Source: Nakaseomyces glabratus
Taxonomy: Eukaryota; Ascomycota; Saccharomycetes; Saccharomycetales; Saccharomycetaceae
Assembly (NCBI RefSeq): GCF_010111755.1
Contig: NC_088960.1
Span: forward strand, 434,001-498,000
Length of the DNA: 64,000 nt
Reading direction: 5' to 3'
The notes beneath the pieces were generated by a model. It made no database searches, was not told the DNA's origin, and saw only the letters and a program-made list of their open reading frames with translations. A program made the position numbers and the translations under genes. This document shows positions 19,382 to 28,300 of this stretch, piece after piece. Numbering within the stretch: position 1 is the stretch's first letter; each line of letters starts with the position of its first letter.

Positions 19382-20641
19382 CTAATCTTTCATAAAGTGA
19401 TTAACCACTTCATTTATAGCCTTAGCAACATGTTGTACATTCCCAGTATTTAGGCCTGCAACAGATGCCCTACCAGTAGGCACCATATAAACTGCATGTT
19501 CAGTTTCCAATCGCTTGGTCATCTCAGGAGTTAGTCCTGTAAATGAGAACATACCACACTGCTGAACAATATGATCCCAGTTTCCAGGTGTATTGTACTC
19601 AGCTAATAGGTCACGTAAACGTGTCCTAACCGATATGATTCTACTTGACATGGTCACCAAATCTTGATACCATTGCTCCTTCAGTTCTGGTGTAGTAAAT
19701 ATTTTTGATACAACCTTAGCACCGTATGCTGGTGGAGTTGAAATTTCACTTCTGATAATTCTCGAAAGTTGGGAGGTTATAGCATCCTTTATTGGTACAA
19801 TATCCTCCTTCTGCGCCGGTAGAACTAAGTGCAGACAACCAACTCTCTCACCATACATTCCAACATTTTTAGCAAATGATTGTGCTACAAATATAGGTGC
19901 ACAGTCTCTTAATTGATTTATGGTGTAGCGTATAGCATATGCATCTCTTTCAAGATCGCCGGACGCAAAGCCTTGATAAGCAGAGTCAAATAGTGGGATG
20001 TGATCACCTTTCTGAATGGATTCAATAATTTGATGCCATTGCTCTTGCGTTGGATCAAGTCCCGTTGGGTTGTGTGCACAAGCATGCAGAACAAATATGG
20101 ATCCTCTTGGGGCATGATCAATTGCCTTTATGAAACCCTCAAAATCCAAGCTTTTATTGGTAGCATCCCAATATGGGTAGGAATCAGTCTCTAAATCCAC
20201 ATTTTCAAATATTGACTGATGAATAGGCCAAGTTGGGTTTGACAAGTAAATTTTCTTTTCAGGTGTGTACTTTTTAATAAATTTAGCAGCCACATGTAAG
20301 GCACCTGCACCTGACAGAGATTGTACAGAGATAACCCTACTTTCTCTCAATGCTGGACAATCCTCCCCAAGTATAACTTTAGCAGCGCTGTTTGTTAAAC
20401 TGTCAAGACCACAAATATTTAGATATTCGTGGTCATAATCATCTTCCTCTTGTACCAACCTTTCAGCCTTACGTACCGAGGGAAGAATCCATGGCTTACC
20501 ATTGTCAGCGCGATATGCTCCAACACCCAAATCAACTTTGAAACCTCTGGTATCCTTCAAGTACCTTTGCTTTGTTGCAAATAATATGTCGGTCTTGATC
20601 GGTTCGACATCGTTGTACACCGTAGCTGAAATTTTTACCAT
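19382..20641 (-). CDS. AAT2: Aspartate aminotransferase, cytosolic type
   Basis: 419 residues, against 418 in S. cerevisiae Aat2. It is a class I PLP aminotransferase interconverting aspartate plus 2-oxoglutarate with oxaloacetate plus glutamate. Seen: the HACAHNPTG substrate/cofactor loop, FDSAYQGFASGDLERDAYA, and the PLP lysine about residue 258 in SFAKNVGMYGERVG. There is no mitochondrial presequence. The protein ends in NHFMKD and therefore lacks the C-terminal AKL-type peroxisomal signal reported for S. cerevisiae Aat2. In S. cerevisiae the gene lies elsewhere on chromosome XII (YLR027C); here it sits between the helicase gene and DPH2. A Gcn4-type TGACTCA lies about 350 bp upstream. Confidence 0.96.
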   Translation of the reverse strand: MVKISATVYNDVEPIKTDILFATKQRYLKDTRGFKVDLGVGAYRADNGKPWILPSVRKAERLVQEEDDYDHEYLNICGLDSLTNSAAKVILGEDCPALRESRVISVQSLSGAGALHVAAKFIKKYTPEKKIYLSNPTWPIHQSIFENVDLETDSYPYWDATNKSLDFEGFIKAIDHAPRGSIFVLHACAHNPTGLDPTQEQWHQIIESIQKGDHIPLFDSAYQGFASGDLERDAYAIRYTINQLRDCAPIFVAQSFAKNVGMYGERVGCLHLVLPAQKEDIVPIKDAITSQLSRIIRSEISTPPAYGAKVVSKIFTTPELKEQWYQDLVTMSSRIISVRTRLRDLLAEYNTPGNWDHIVQQCGMFSFTGLTPEMTKRLETEHAVYMVPTGRASVAGLNTGNVQHVAKAINEVVNHFMKD

Positions 20642-20900
20642 TGTTGATTATGTGTTTTTTGTTCACCTTCACTCGACGGAACTAATTGATATATCTATTG
20701 GAATGTTACAAACTTATCTATTTAAATACATTCCCAAGAGAACAGAAACCAGTTCTCTGGTCTTCTATTCCTACATAAAATTATCGTTATCATCCAGATA
20801 TTTTTCAGTTTTCGCTACTTTTTTTGCTGTATGCCTAGGACACCCACTTTCATTGGGGCTTATTGTCTTATCATTGTTAAGTTTCTTAGTAGCATGGCCA

Positions 20901-20925
20901 AAACTACCCTATTAAAGGGTAGTTT
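20901..20925. repeat. Perfect 10-bp inverted repeat (hairpin) upstream of AAT2
   Basis: Arms AAACTACCCT and AGGGTAGTTT are exact complements separated by the 5-nt loop ATTAA. The repeat lies about 260-285 bp upstream of the AAT2 start. It could be a dimeric factor site or simply a hairpin; I do not recognise the motif. Confidence 0.85.
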
Positions 20926-20990
20926 CTCGAGAGGAGATGGCTTACTCGGGATGCTGACACGAATGTGTCAAAAACATCTCTTGCATTTTT

Positions 20991-20997
20991 TGACTCA
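20991..20997 (+). promoter_or_regulatory. Gcn4-type site TGACTCA upstream of AAT2
   Basis: An exact core Gcn4 heptamer about 350 bp upstream of AAT2, an amino acid metabolism gene. General amino acid control is a plausible but unproven inference. Confidence 0.6.
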
Positions 20998-21309
20998 GTC
21001 GCCAAGAATAAAATGCACTATTAAACAGTTATCTTCCATCAAACATAAACATTCCTTATCCATTCAAAAGCTTTTTCTTTCTTTCTTTTTTGCCATTTGT
21101 GATGCAAGATATAACCCCGTTGCAAGAAAAACATAATTGTCTGCGCAGAGTTCTGTGGATATAGCTGTTGTATTAGATAATGAAAAAAGAAATTAACTAA
21201 TTAAACTAATTTATAAATAACAATTACGATAACAGTTGTGGGTAACCGGAAGCACAGATTCAAGGAGAAATTCTGTTGCTATATAAAAATAGAAGAGTCA
21301 GTGCTGTCA

Positions 21310-21337
21310 GGTGGTGTGTGGGGTGGTGGTGTGGGGT
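21310..21337. repeat. 28-nt pure G/T tract, telomere-like
   Basis: Every base from 21310 to 21337 is G or T, with words such as GGTGTGTGGGG and TGGTGTGGGGT that resemble heterogeneous yeast telomere repeats and Rap1 sites. It lies 25-52 bp downstream of the DPH2 stop codon. It has the G-run spacing to form a G-quadruplex on the plus strand. Confidence 0.7.
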
Positions 21338-21361
21338 AACAGCCGTTCTGTCTTATACAAT

Positions 21362-23017
21362 TCATTGACTCTGATTTTGACTCTTTCTGGCAGCGTCCTC
21401 TTGGTCGAATTCGTATCCCCTGGCGATACCTGAGATACCTTCTTCTACTGTAGCACCATCTTCTTCGTAACCCTCATCATCTTTATAATCTGAACCCAAT
21501 CCGGTCCATGCTCTGTTGGCCAGGTGCTCCACGGCTGTAGATACTGTACCCTTGATGACAGTACCACCGTTGACTCTTGCCATCACTTGTTTATCCTCAT
21601 TACTTGGCGCATCCAATTGCAAGTGATTCAGTGCTCTTAGAGGCCTCGAACTGCTGACGTATTTACCAGTGACCGCATCAAATTCTGGAGCATCGAGGTC
21701 GTGGTCTGAGTCATTGCCATGTTTACTATCGTCAATTCCTAACTCTGCCAAACTGTTATCAATCTCTGTGATGGCCTTCTGGAAATCAATAATCCACTTA
21801 CCAGTCCAAGTCACCTCAAAGTTTAATGCTAACGTCAATTCATAAGGTGTAATGATAGGCTTGTAAAATTCACCAAACTCATCTACGATAATACCACTTT
21901 GACCACAACCCAGAATACACCATATGTCGACGGGTTCAAAATTGGCTAATTTTGGAACATTTGGTTTACCAACCACAAATAAATAATGCTTCTTTCCATT
22001 CTCTCGTATAAGCTTGATTAACTTGTTTACTGTTTCCCTAGTGCCCCTAATAGACAACGTATTCACCAAGATACCGATACACCCAGCGGTTCTTGCTTTA
22101 TGCATATTCTTATATCTTCTGGTTAGAGAAGGGTAAGGTCCATTCGAAATAACCTGGTCTGCGACATCATATGTGTGAATGGACTCAAATACCGTCGTTA
22201 GGTAAAGCAAATGAGGATCATGAGGCATAGTTATATGGAATAATGCATACTCATTTCTCAGGGTTTCTTCATCAATATCTTCTTCTTGTCTTGCACCCAT
22301 TAATACTCTATTTCCAAGAGTAAAAAGCTCATCGGTATCCGAAAGAGGGGTAGTGTTATCAATGATCTCTGCAGTTTCAGTCAGTAGGCCAGTATTTACA
22401 ACAGAGTAGACAACATTTGTGTATCCATTAGATTTTAATCTGGAGTATAGGTCTGGGATATGGTGTGTATAACTTGCATTAGACATCAAACAAATTTTTT
22501 GATCTTTGTCTTTGAATTCTTCAGTGAAGCAAGCCAATAGTACATCTGTATCAAGGAAAGGCTTACCAAAATCGTAAACTACTGGAAGTTTTTGAATCGC
22601 ATTCAGACAAGCATCACCAAAATGTATCACAAGATCACCCTTAACATGCTCTGCAGCAACTTCGTCGACACAGCACGCACTATAAGCGGTATCAGCCAAA
22701 GCCCAAAACTTCCTACCAGCTCCATCACCATCTAGTTTATCTTGCAATGCACGTATAATAAAACTACTGTCCTTCACAAGTGTATCAGGGAATTGTAATG
22801 TAATTTGAACGTATTCTGGATTTCTCTGTAGATATGCTATCAGTTTGTCAATAGAGTAATACTGCATCAGTTTGTCCCATAGTTCGTCCTGACTACTCAA
22901 AGGGCCTAAATAGAATGATCTCTCCATAGAATCGCTGTCGAACTTCTGGAATGTAAAATCACTCTCATCCTGATGAGTGGATAATGCTGCCGGTACAAGT
23001 ATATCCTCATTAGACAT
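21362..23017 (-). CDS. DPH2: Diphthamide biosynthesis protein Dph2
   Basis: 551 residues, against 534 in S. cerevisiae. It is a Dph1/Dph2-fold protein with the typical segments FQKFDSDSMERSFYLG, YQYS-like LMQYYSIDKLIAYL, ADTAYSACCVDEVAAEHV, DLVIHFGDACLN and CGQSGIIVDEFGEFYKPIITPYELTLAL. Cysteines in SACCVDE and CILGCGQ are at positions expected for the Fe-S cluster region of the family. With Dph1 it carries out the first step of diphthamide formation on eEF2, transfer of the 3-amino-3-carboxypropyl group from SAM to His. The acidic C-terminus is EGYEEDGATVEEG. It is divergent from URA4 across a PAC/RRPE cluster. In S. cerevisiae it neighbours ACP1 (YKL191W/YKL192C), which here is about 8 kb away. 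Confidence 0.96.
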   Translation of the reverse strand: MSNEDILVPAALSTHQDESDFTFQKFDSDSMERSFYLGPLSSQDELWDKLMQYYSIDKLIAYLQRNPEYVQITLQFPDTLVKDSSFIIRALQDKLDGDGAGRKFWALADTAYSACCVDEVAAEHVKGDLVIHFGDACLNAIQKLPVVYDFGKPFLDTDVLLACFTEEFKDKDQKICLMSNASYTHHIPDLYSRLKSNGYTNVVYSVVNTGLLTETAEIIDNTTPLSDTDELFTLGNRVLMGARQEEDIDEETLRNEYALFHITMPHDPHLLYLTTVFESIHTYDVADQVISNGPYPSLTRRYKNMHKARTAGCIGILVNTLSIRGTRETVNKLIKLIRENGKKHYLFVVGKPNVPKLANFEPVDIWCILGCGQSGIIVDEFGEFYKPIITPYELTLALNFEVTWTGKWIIDFQKAITEIDNSLAELGIDDSKHGNDSDHDLDAPEFDAVTGKYVSSSRPLRALNHLQLDAPSNEDKQVMARVNGGTVIKGTVSTAVEHLANRAWTGLGSDYKDDEGYEEDGATVEEGISGIARGYEFDQEDAARKSQNQSQ

Positions 23018-23392
23018 CCTTTCAAAATTTATTTGCTATGGAACTAGCGGCTCTTTTTAATATGCAATAAATCTAATAAAATAAATATCCTTCAGGCTGA
23101 TCATATGAGTGTATACACTGTGATTTTAAATACCAATCCATAAAAACCACCAGTCAGTAGAGTAATATTTCTATATTTGTAAGCAGTATTAGGATCAAAA
23201 TCTTTGCGATGAGCTTGAAATTTTTCAGTTGAAAAAATGAAAAATTTCAGCGATGAGCTGGAAACGGAGATGTTAATCATTGATGATTAAAGGAATTGAA
23301 CTGTCTCGCTAGGAGGACTCTACATCACATAAAATATCTGGATTGTATATTTTGTGAAAAATAGATCAGGTCAATAAAGTAAGGTTTAGATA
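23018..23392. other. DPH2-URA4 divergent promoter
   Basis: 375 bp divergent region whose only clear structure is the PAC/RRPE palindrome at 23206-23259. I see no Ppr1-type CGG-N6-CCG site for URA4. Confidence 0.6.
23206..23259. promoter_or_regulatory. PAC-RRPE-RRPE-PAC cluster between DPH2 and URA4
   Basis: GCGATGAGCT (PAC) occurs at 23206-23215 and again at 23250-23259. Between them TGAAATTTTTCA (23216-23227) and its exact reverse complement TGAAAAATTTCA (23238-23249) form two RRPE elements. PAC (bound by Dot6/Tod6) and RRPE (bound by Stb3) mark the ribosome biogenesis regulon in yeast. DPH2 modifies elongation factor 2, so co-regulation is plausible. Confidence 0.85.
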
Positions 23393-24469
23393 ATGAGTGA
23401 AATTGATTTGGGTATTACTTGCGACATGCATGTGCATGTCCGTGAAGGGGATATGTGTGAGTTGGTGACTCCTTCTATCCGTGATGGCGGTGTCTCTGTC
23501 TGCTATGTGATGCCTAACTTACAACCACCTATTACCACTTTGGATAGAGTGGTTGCGTATAAGAAGAAATTGCAAGAACTTGCTCCCGAGACCACCTTCT
23601 TAATGAGTTTCTACTTGTCCCGTGATTTGACTCCGGAATTGATCCATGAAGCTGCCAGAGCCAAGGCTATTCAAGGTGTGAAATGCTATCCTGCTGGTGT
23701 AACTACAAACTCAAGTGCTGGTGTTGATCCAAACGATTTTACTGCCTTCTATCCTATATTCAAGGCTATGGAAGAAGAACATCTGGTCTTGAATCTTCAT
23801 GGTGAGAAACCCTCAGTGGCCAAGGAAGATATCCATGTTCTAAATGCAGAAGAATCATTTCTACCGGCTCTGAAGAAATTACACACAGATTTCCCAAACT
23901 TGAAAATTATATTGGAACATTGCACAACTGAGGCTGCAGTAAATGCCATCGAGGAGATTAACAAGAATGTGACAAACATATCTGATGTTAAAGTGGCCGC
24001 CACCTTAACAGCTCATCACTTGTACTTAACAATAGATGACTGGGCCGGTAATCCAATTAATTTCTGTAAACCAGTGGCAAAGTTGCCTAGAGACAGAAGA
24101 GCGCTAGTTGCTGCAGCAACCTCTGGCAAGCCATACTTTTTCTTTGGCTCTGATTCAGCACCTCATCCTCTGGAGATGAAAGGACGTCACATTGGTGTCT
24201 GTGCTGGTGTATACACTCAGTCACTAGCTATCCCGTACGTTGCTCAAGTGTTCCATGAAGCCAATGCCATGGATAAATTGAAGGGTTTTGTATCCGATTT
24301 TGGCTTGGCATTCTACGATGTACCACAAAGTGAAATTAGATCGACCCAGCACGCAATCTTGTACAAACAAGAACAAACAGTTCAAGACACCATTCAAGGA
24401 AAGAACAATTTGAAGGTTGCTTTATTTAAACCAGGTGAGAAATTGGATTTTTCTGTTAAGTGGCAATAA
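23393..24469 (+). CDS. URA4: Dihydroorotase
   Basis: 358 residues, against 364 in S. cerevisiae. It is a monofunctional dihydroorotase of the PyrC type, cyclising carbamoyl aspartate to dihydroorotate in the third step of pyrimidine synthesis. Binuclear zinc ligands are visible: H13 and H15 (MHVHVREGD), the carboxylated lysine about K97 (GVKCYPAG), H136 (LNLHGEK), H176 (ILEHCTTE) and D254 (GSDSAPHP). The ATG at 23393 starts directly at the conserved N-terminus. It is convergent with RPN13, as in YLR420W/YLR421C. Confidence 0.98.
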   Translation: MSEIDLGITCDMHVHVREGDMCELVTPSIRDGGVSVCYVMPNLQPPITTLDRVVAYKKKLQELAPETTFLMSFYLSRDLTPELIHEAARAKAIQGVKCYPAGVTTNSSAGVDPNDFTAFYPIFKAMEEEHLVLNLHGEKPSVAKEDIHVLNAEESFLPALKKLHTDFPNLKIILEHCTTEAAVNAIEEINKNVTNISDVKVAATLTAHHLYLTIDDWAGNPINFCKPVAKLPRDRRALVAAATSGKPYFFFGSDSAPHPLEMKGRHIGVCAGVYTQSLAIPYVAQVFHEANAMDKLKGFVSDFGLAFYDVPQSEIRSTQHAILYKQEQTVQDTIQGKNNLKVALFKPGEKLDFSVKWQ

Positions 24470-24652
24470 GAGACTAAAACAATACTGCCATGGCATAGCA
24501 TATATCCACATGATAGATCCAAGTGCGCAACTCCTGGACGCATGCATGATATATCTCGTTATATATATTAGTATCAATATTATTACGAAATTTGACTTTT
24601 TATATTTATCAAGTTATAACATTCAATATGTAGTTAGAGACATTTTCATATT

Positions 24653-25108
24653 CTAATCTTTCATTTCGACATCTTCATGTTTCAGTTTCTCTGTCAAATC
24701 TTCAGCTTCTTCTTCTTCTTCTTCCTCAGGGCCCTTCAGTATACTATCCAGCTTCTCCAAGAACTTCAAATCGTTTTCACTAAACTGATCTAGCTTCAGA
24801 CTACCCGCATTCTTCTCTTGCAACCAGAAGAAGTATTTCTGATCAGAGGAAAACACTAGAGAAAACACTCTACCGTTCTTGCTACTTAACCGCACACACT
24901 TCGTTTCACCAGGAATCAAAATGAGCGAAATTGGCTCCATAGGCTTGGCTGTCTTCTCCACAGGAGACCATTCAAACGACCAAAACCCTAGCTCTATACC
25001 TTCCTCGTGTGGCGCCATCTTGATGCTCCCTTGCACTGGCAAAGGATCACACAACTTGCTGCTCTCATCAAACTCACAAATACCTGCACGTACTACTACT
25101 TCACTCAT
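24653..25108 (-). CDS. RPN13: Proteasome ubiquitin receptor Rpn13
   Basis: 151 residues, against 156 in S. cerevisiae. It is essentially a PRU (pleckstrin-like receptor for ubiquitin) domain, with RAGICEFDESSKLCDPLPVQG, the SFEWSPV strand and an ending YFFWLQEKNAGSLKLDQF. It has a short acidic tail with an E-run (GPEEEEEEEAED). Like the S. cerevisiae protein it has no C-terminal Uch37-binding DEUBAD domain. It docks on Rpn2 in the 19S regulator. No PACE (GGTGGCAAA) Rpn4 site was found in the 233-bp promoter shared with DCK1, which is unusual for a proteasome gene. The stop codon is 183 bp from the URA4 stop. Confidence 0.95.
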   Translation of the reverse strand: MSEVVVRAGICEFDESSKLCDPLPVQGSIKMAPHEEGIELGFWSFEWSPVEKTAKPMEPISLILIPGETKCVRLSSKNGRVFSLVFSSDQKYFFWLQEKNAGSLKLDQFSENDLKFLEKLDSILKGPEEEEEEEAEDLTEKLKHEDVEMKD

Positions 25109-25341
25109 TTCAATAACCTTATTTACTTTGCTTTCACCCCAATTCTTAAGTCTATAATTGCTTTCTAAAATTTACTTCTCTCTTTATATTTTAACCTTTT
25201 CATGATCCTGAAATTTGTCCCCGGCGACCGATGAGTTTCAAAACTTATAGAAATAAAACAATAGAGAGACAATAAGTCAGAAGGAATTCTTAATCATAGC
25301 ACCCAGAAAGTACCAAGTGAAATTAACTAGGATATATAGCA

Positions 25342-28300
25342 ATGGTAGAGGTTAAGAGGCGATGGGTGCCGCTGAATGGATTGCAGTTCGGTGTCATGGT
25401 GCGGTCTTACTTGCCGTTGAAGAGACACCCAAGCTTGTTCTACCACAACCACCAGTTCATGAACGTGTATGCTGGTGCGGAAGTCTATGTATTTGAAGAA
25501 AGTGAAGATGGCAAATGGTGCAGGGCTTATTTCTGTTGTAGACCTTTTCCCGAGGAGTTTATTGCCAGCTCTTCCTCCACTAACGAGAAACTACCCGACG
25601 TGAAACCAGTGGTATGTGTGTTTCCGAAATGCTATGTTGCATTGGATCCCAATAGGTTTGTTCACATCATATCGTTCTTTAAGGCCCCAGATAGATCTGA
25701 TTTTGAGAACGAACAGCTTGCGGAATGCAAGTCACCAAGTCTATATGATACCTTAAGTGAATCACAAGATCATGAAGTAGCCAAATTAGCAAATTCAAAG
25801 CCAACAAGACCACCATTTCCGTACTTTAGATACCAGAAAAGGCCCTTTGTTGATGAGATGGGGCCCGTGCTATCCCTACTGTGTTCACATATTTACTGGA
25901 TGTACTCTCTTGGTGAGTTTGAGATACATACAAAGCTTGTTGGCCTTTATTATGAGTTGGATAATATAAGACTACGATTGAGATTGCAATTGACTACTGA
26001 AATTGAAAGGATAAAACTAATCAGAGCTGCTAACTCGTTACTTGCCAAGATTTCCAAGTTTATTTCTTCAAAGGGAAGAACAAATAGGTTTTTGATTCAA
26101 TCGAAATCATCCAACCCTGATCCTTACGGATTTGAAGGTATTTTTGCTAGGGATATAATTACAGGTGAGTTACTATCCTACCACGACACCGAATTGAGAA
26201 CATTGATGTTAAGCTCGATGTTGTATGGGCTAACAAATAATTTTCCGAACACCGAATCTAGTATATTACAATTCGAGGCTCCCAAATGCGAAGTTTATGA
26301 TAGAGCAAAATCACATATCTTAATAGATTTTAAATCTATCACAAGTGACCCATCAGTTCTGAACCCAAATTTGGAAAATGCAACGGCAATCACCTATTTA
26401 ATGACCCCAAATGAACGCTTAACAGATCCTATAGAATTTCAGATCCCTAATGGCAAAAGAGACACTAGTTTTGTAACACTACTTTTTGAGAGTTTATTTC
26501 ATTCCGTAATAAAAAAAAACAAAATATACCTTGTTCTGATTATTACGGAGACGGTGGATATAAATACGAACACTATGAAAAGCAAAGCTGCCTTGTCTTC
26601 CTTCAAGGAACCTTTCATACCATTTAAAGAAAACGATGAATCGTTGTTACATAAACTTAAAAGAGGTATTGTTGCTGGTGTTATAGATATATCTCCTGTG
26701 TTTTCAAAACAGAAAGGTATTGCCCATGCAGATACACCACATAGATTTGTCATCAATTTGTTTGGTTCACGGTTTAAATCTGGCTTCTGTCCTTCATCTG
26801 CATCTCAAAATAGTTATGATGATCAAGAAACTTTACTGGGATGGGGTGCTCTAGTGAATAACATTTTGAGTGACTCGACTATGGGTATTGCTATCAACCC
26901 AAGAGCTTTATCCGTGCCAGTTACAGTCAAAGAAATACTTGATGAACCTTTTGCAGATAAGGTAAGAAGCTCAAATATTATTTCGGTGTTAAGCGTTCCT
27001 ATGAAAGTAAATCGCAATAAAATAGAAAAGAAAGAAAGCTTGTATCTGACGCTAGGTTGTGTCTGTCTTTGTGATATTGGTCAAAAAGAAACTAACATTA
27101 AAAATATCGCGGTACAAGTAAATTCAAAGAACGACAAAGTTAAATTCTCTTACAGTGACCTAGGGGTTAAACGTAATAACTGGAATTTTATATCAGTCAG
27201 ACCAGGTGAATCTATTGGCGAAACAGTAAGAATAGATGGTTTGGAGCATATGGCAGAAGATGAGTCCATTAGAGTTTTGGTATTTTTGAATGGCTTTTTA
27301 ATGGCAAAATCAAATATTTGCATAAAAAAGAATGGAGTTTTCCTTGAGTACAAGAAATTCACTGGTTTTCATCTAATGTCTTCTATCGGTCAGAAACTAG
27401 TTAATTTACAACTGAAACTCAAATATAATGGTGCCAATTATAATATTCATCCTTCAATTTCAAAATTCTTAGTATTTAGAGATTACTCTGATATGTTGGC
27501 TGAATGCAAAAAGCAATCAGTCGACTGCATCATATCTGGCTTACAAGATGCTCCATTGCCACAACTAATTGTTCATTTCCATTCACTTTTGCGCAAGCTA
27601 CTTCAATATTTCAAGGATGTCAAAGAACTAAATCATGATAAAGAAGGAAAAAAAAATAGGCTAACTGTGTTTGCTAATTTAGTAGGATTATTAAACTCCC
27701 TTGTTGTCGATGACGTAAATGATATATGCTTTTTTGAAGAATTTTATGAAAACTTACCTCTGCATGAACCCGAATTATCAATGACAGGTATAGAGATTGT
27801 TAATTGTATGTCCGATGTTTTTGAGCCTGGTTTCGAGTGCTGGCATAAAATTGGAAGACAAGCTTGCAAGGCTTTTGTTCATCTTTTGTTACTGTCTACT
27901 ATTTCATGTCTTGATTATATGAATGAATGGAAACAAGCGGTAAAAAGTCTGTTTGTGAATATCACAAAATTCTTATCTTTAACTGAGGAGTCAATATACT
28001 ATGATCAAATATTGATTCTTAGAGCTTACCCACTCTGTATTTCAGCATTACATCAATATTTTGAACCATACGAACTTCTGATTGTTACAGATCGTTTGTT
28101 TGGTAGTTGCCAGGAGAAGGATAATAAATTAAACTTTACCCAAAAATGCATATCACCAGAAGAAGAGAAATACCTGGGAGAGAAATTCTCTTCTTTATTG
28201 AGTGTCATCACACACAAATCTCTTCAAACATATCTATTTGACTGTAACGATAACTCAAATATGAAACTAGAGTTTTTCTCAAGATGTATAGAATGGGTTC

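Larger units (their letters stand above)
20642..21361. other. AAT2 promoter and DPH2 3' region
   Basis: 720 bp between the AAT2 start and the DPH2 stop (both genes on the minus strand). It contains a perfect hairpin palindrome (20901-20925), a Gcn4-type site (20991-20997) and a G/T tract (21310-21337), listed separately. Open frames here are short and unsupported. Confidence 0.6.

Noticed and set aside
24598..24608. Exact match to the S. cerevisiae ARS consensus TTTTATATTTA between URA4 and RPN13
   Set aside because: An 11-bp AT-only match is common in AT-rich DNA, and the origin consensus of this species is not known.
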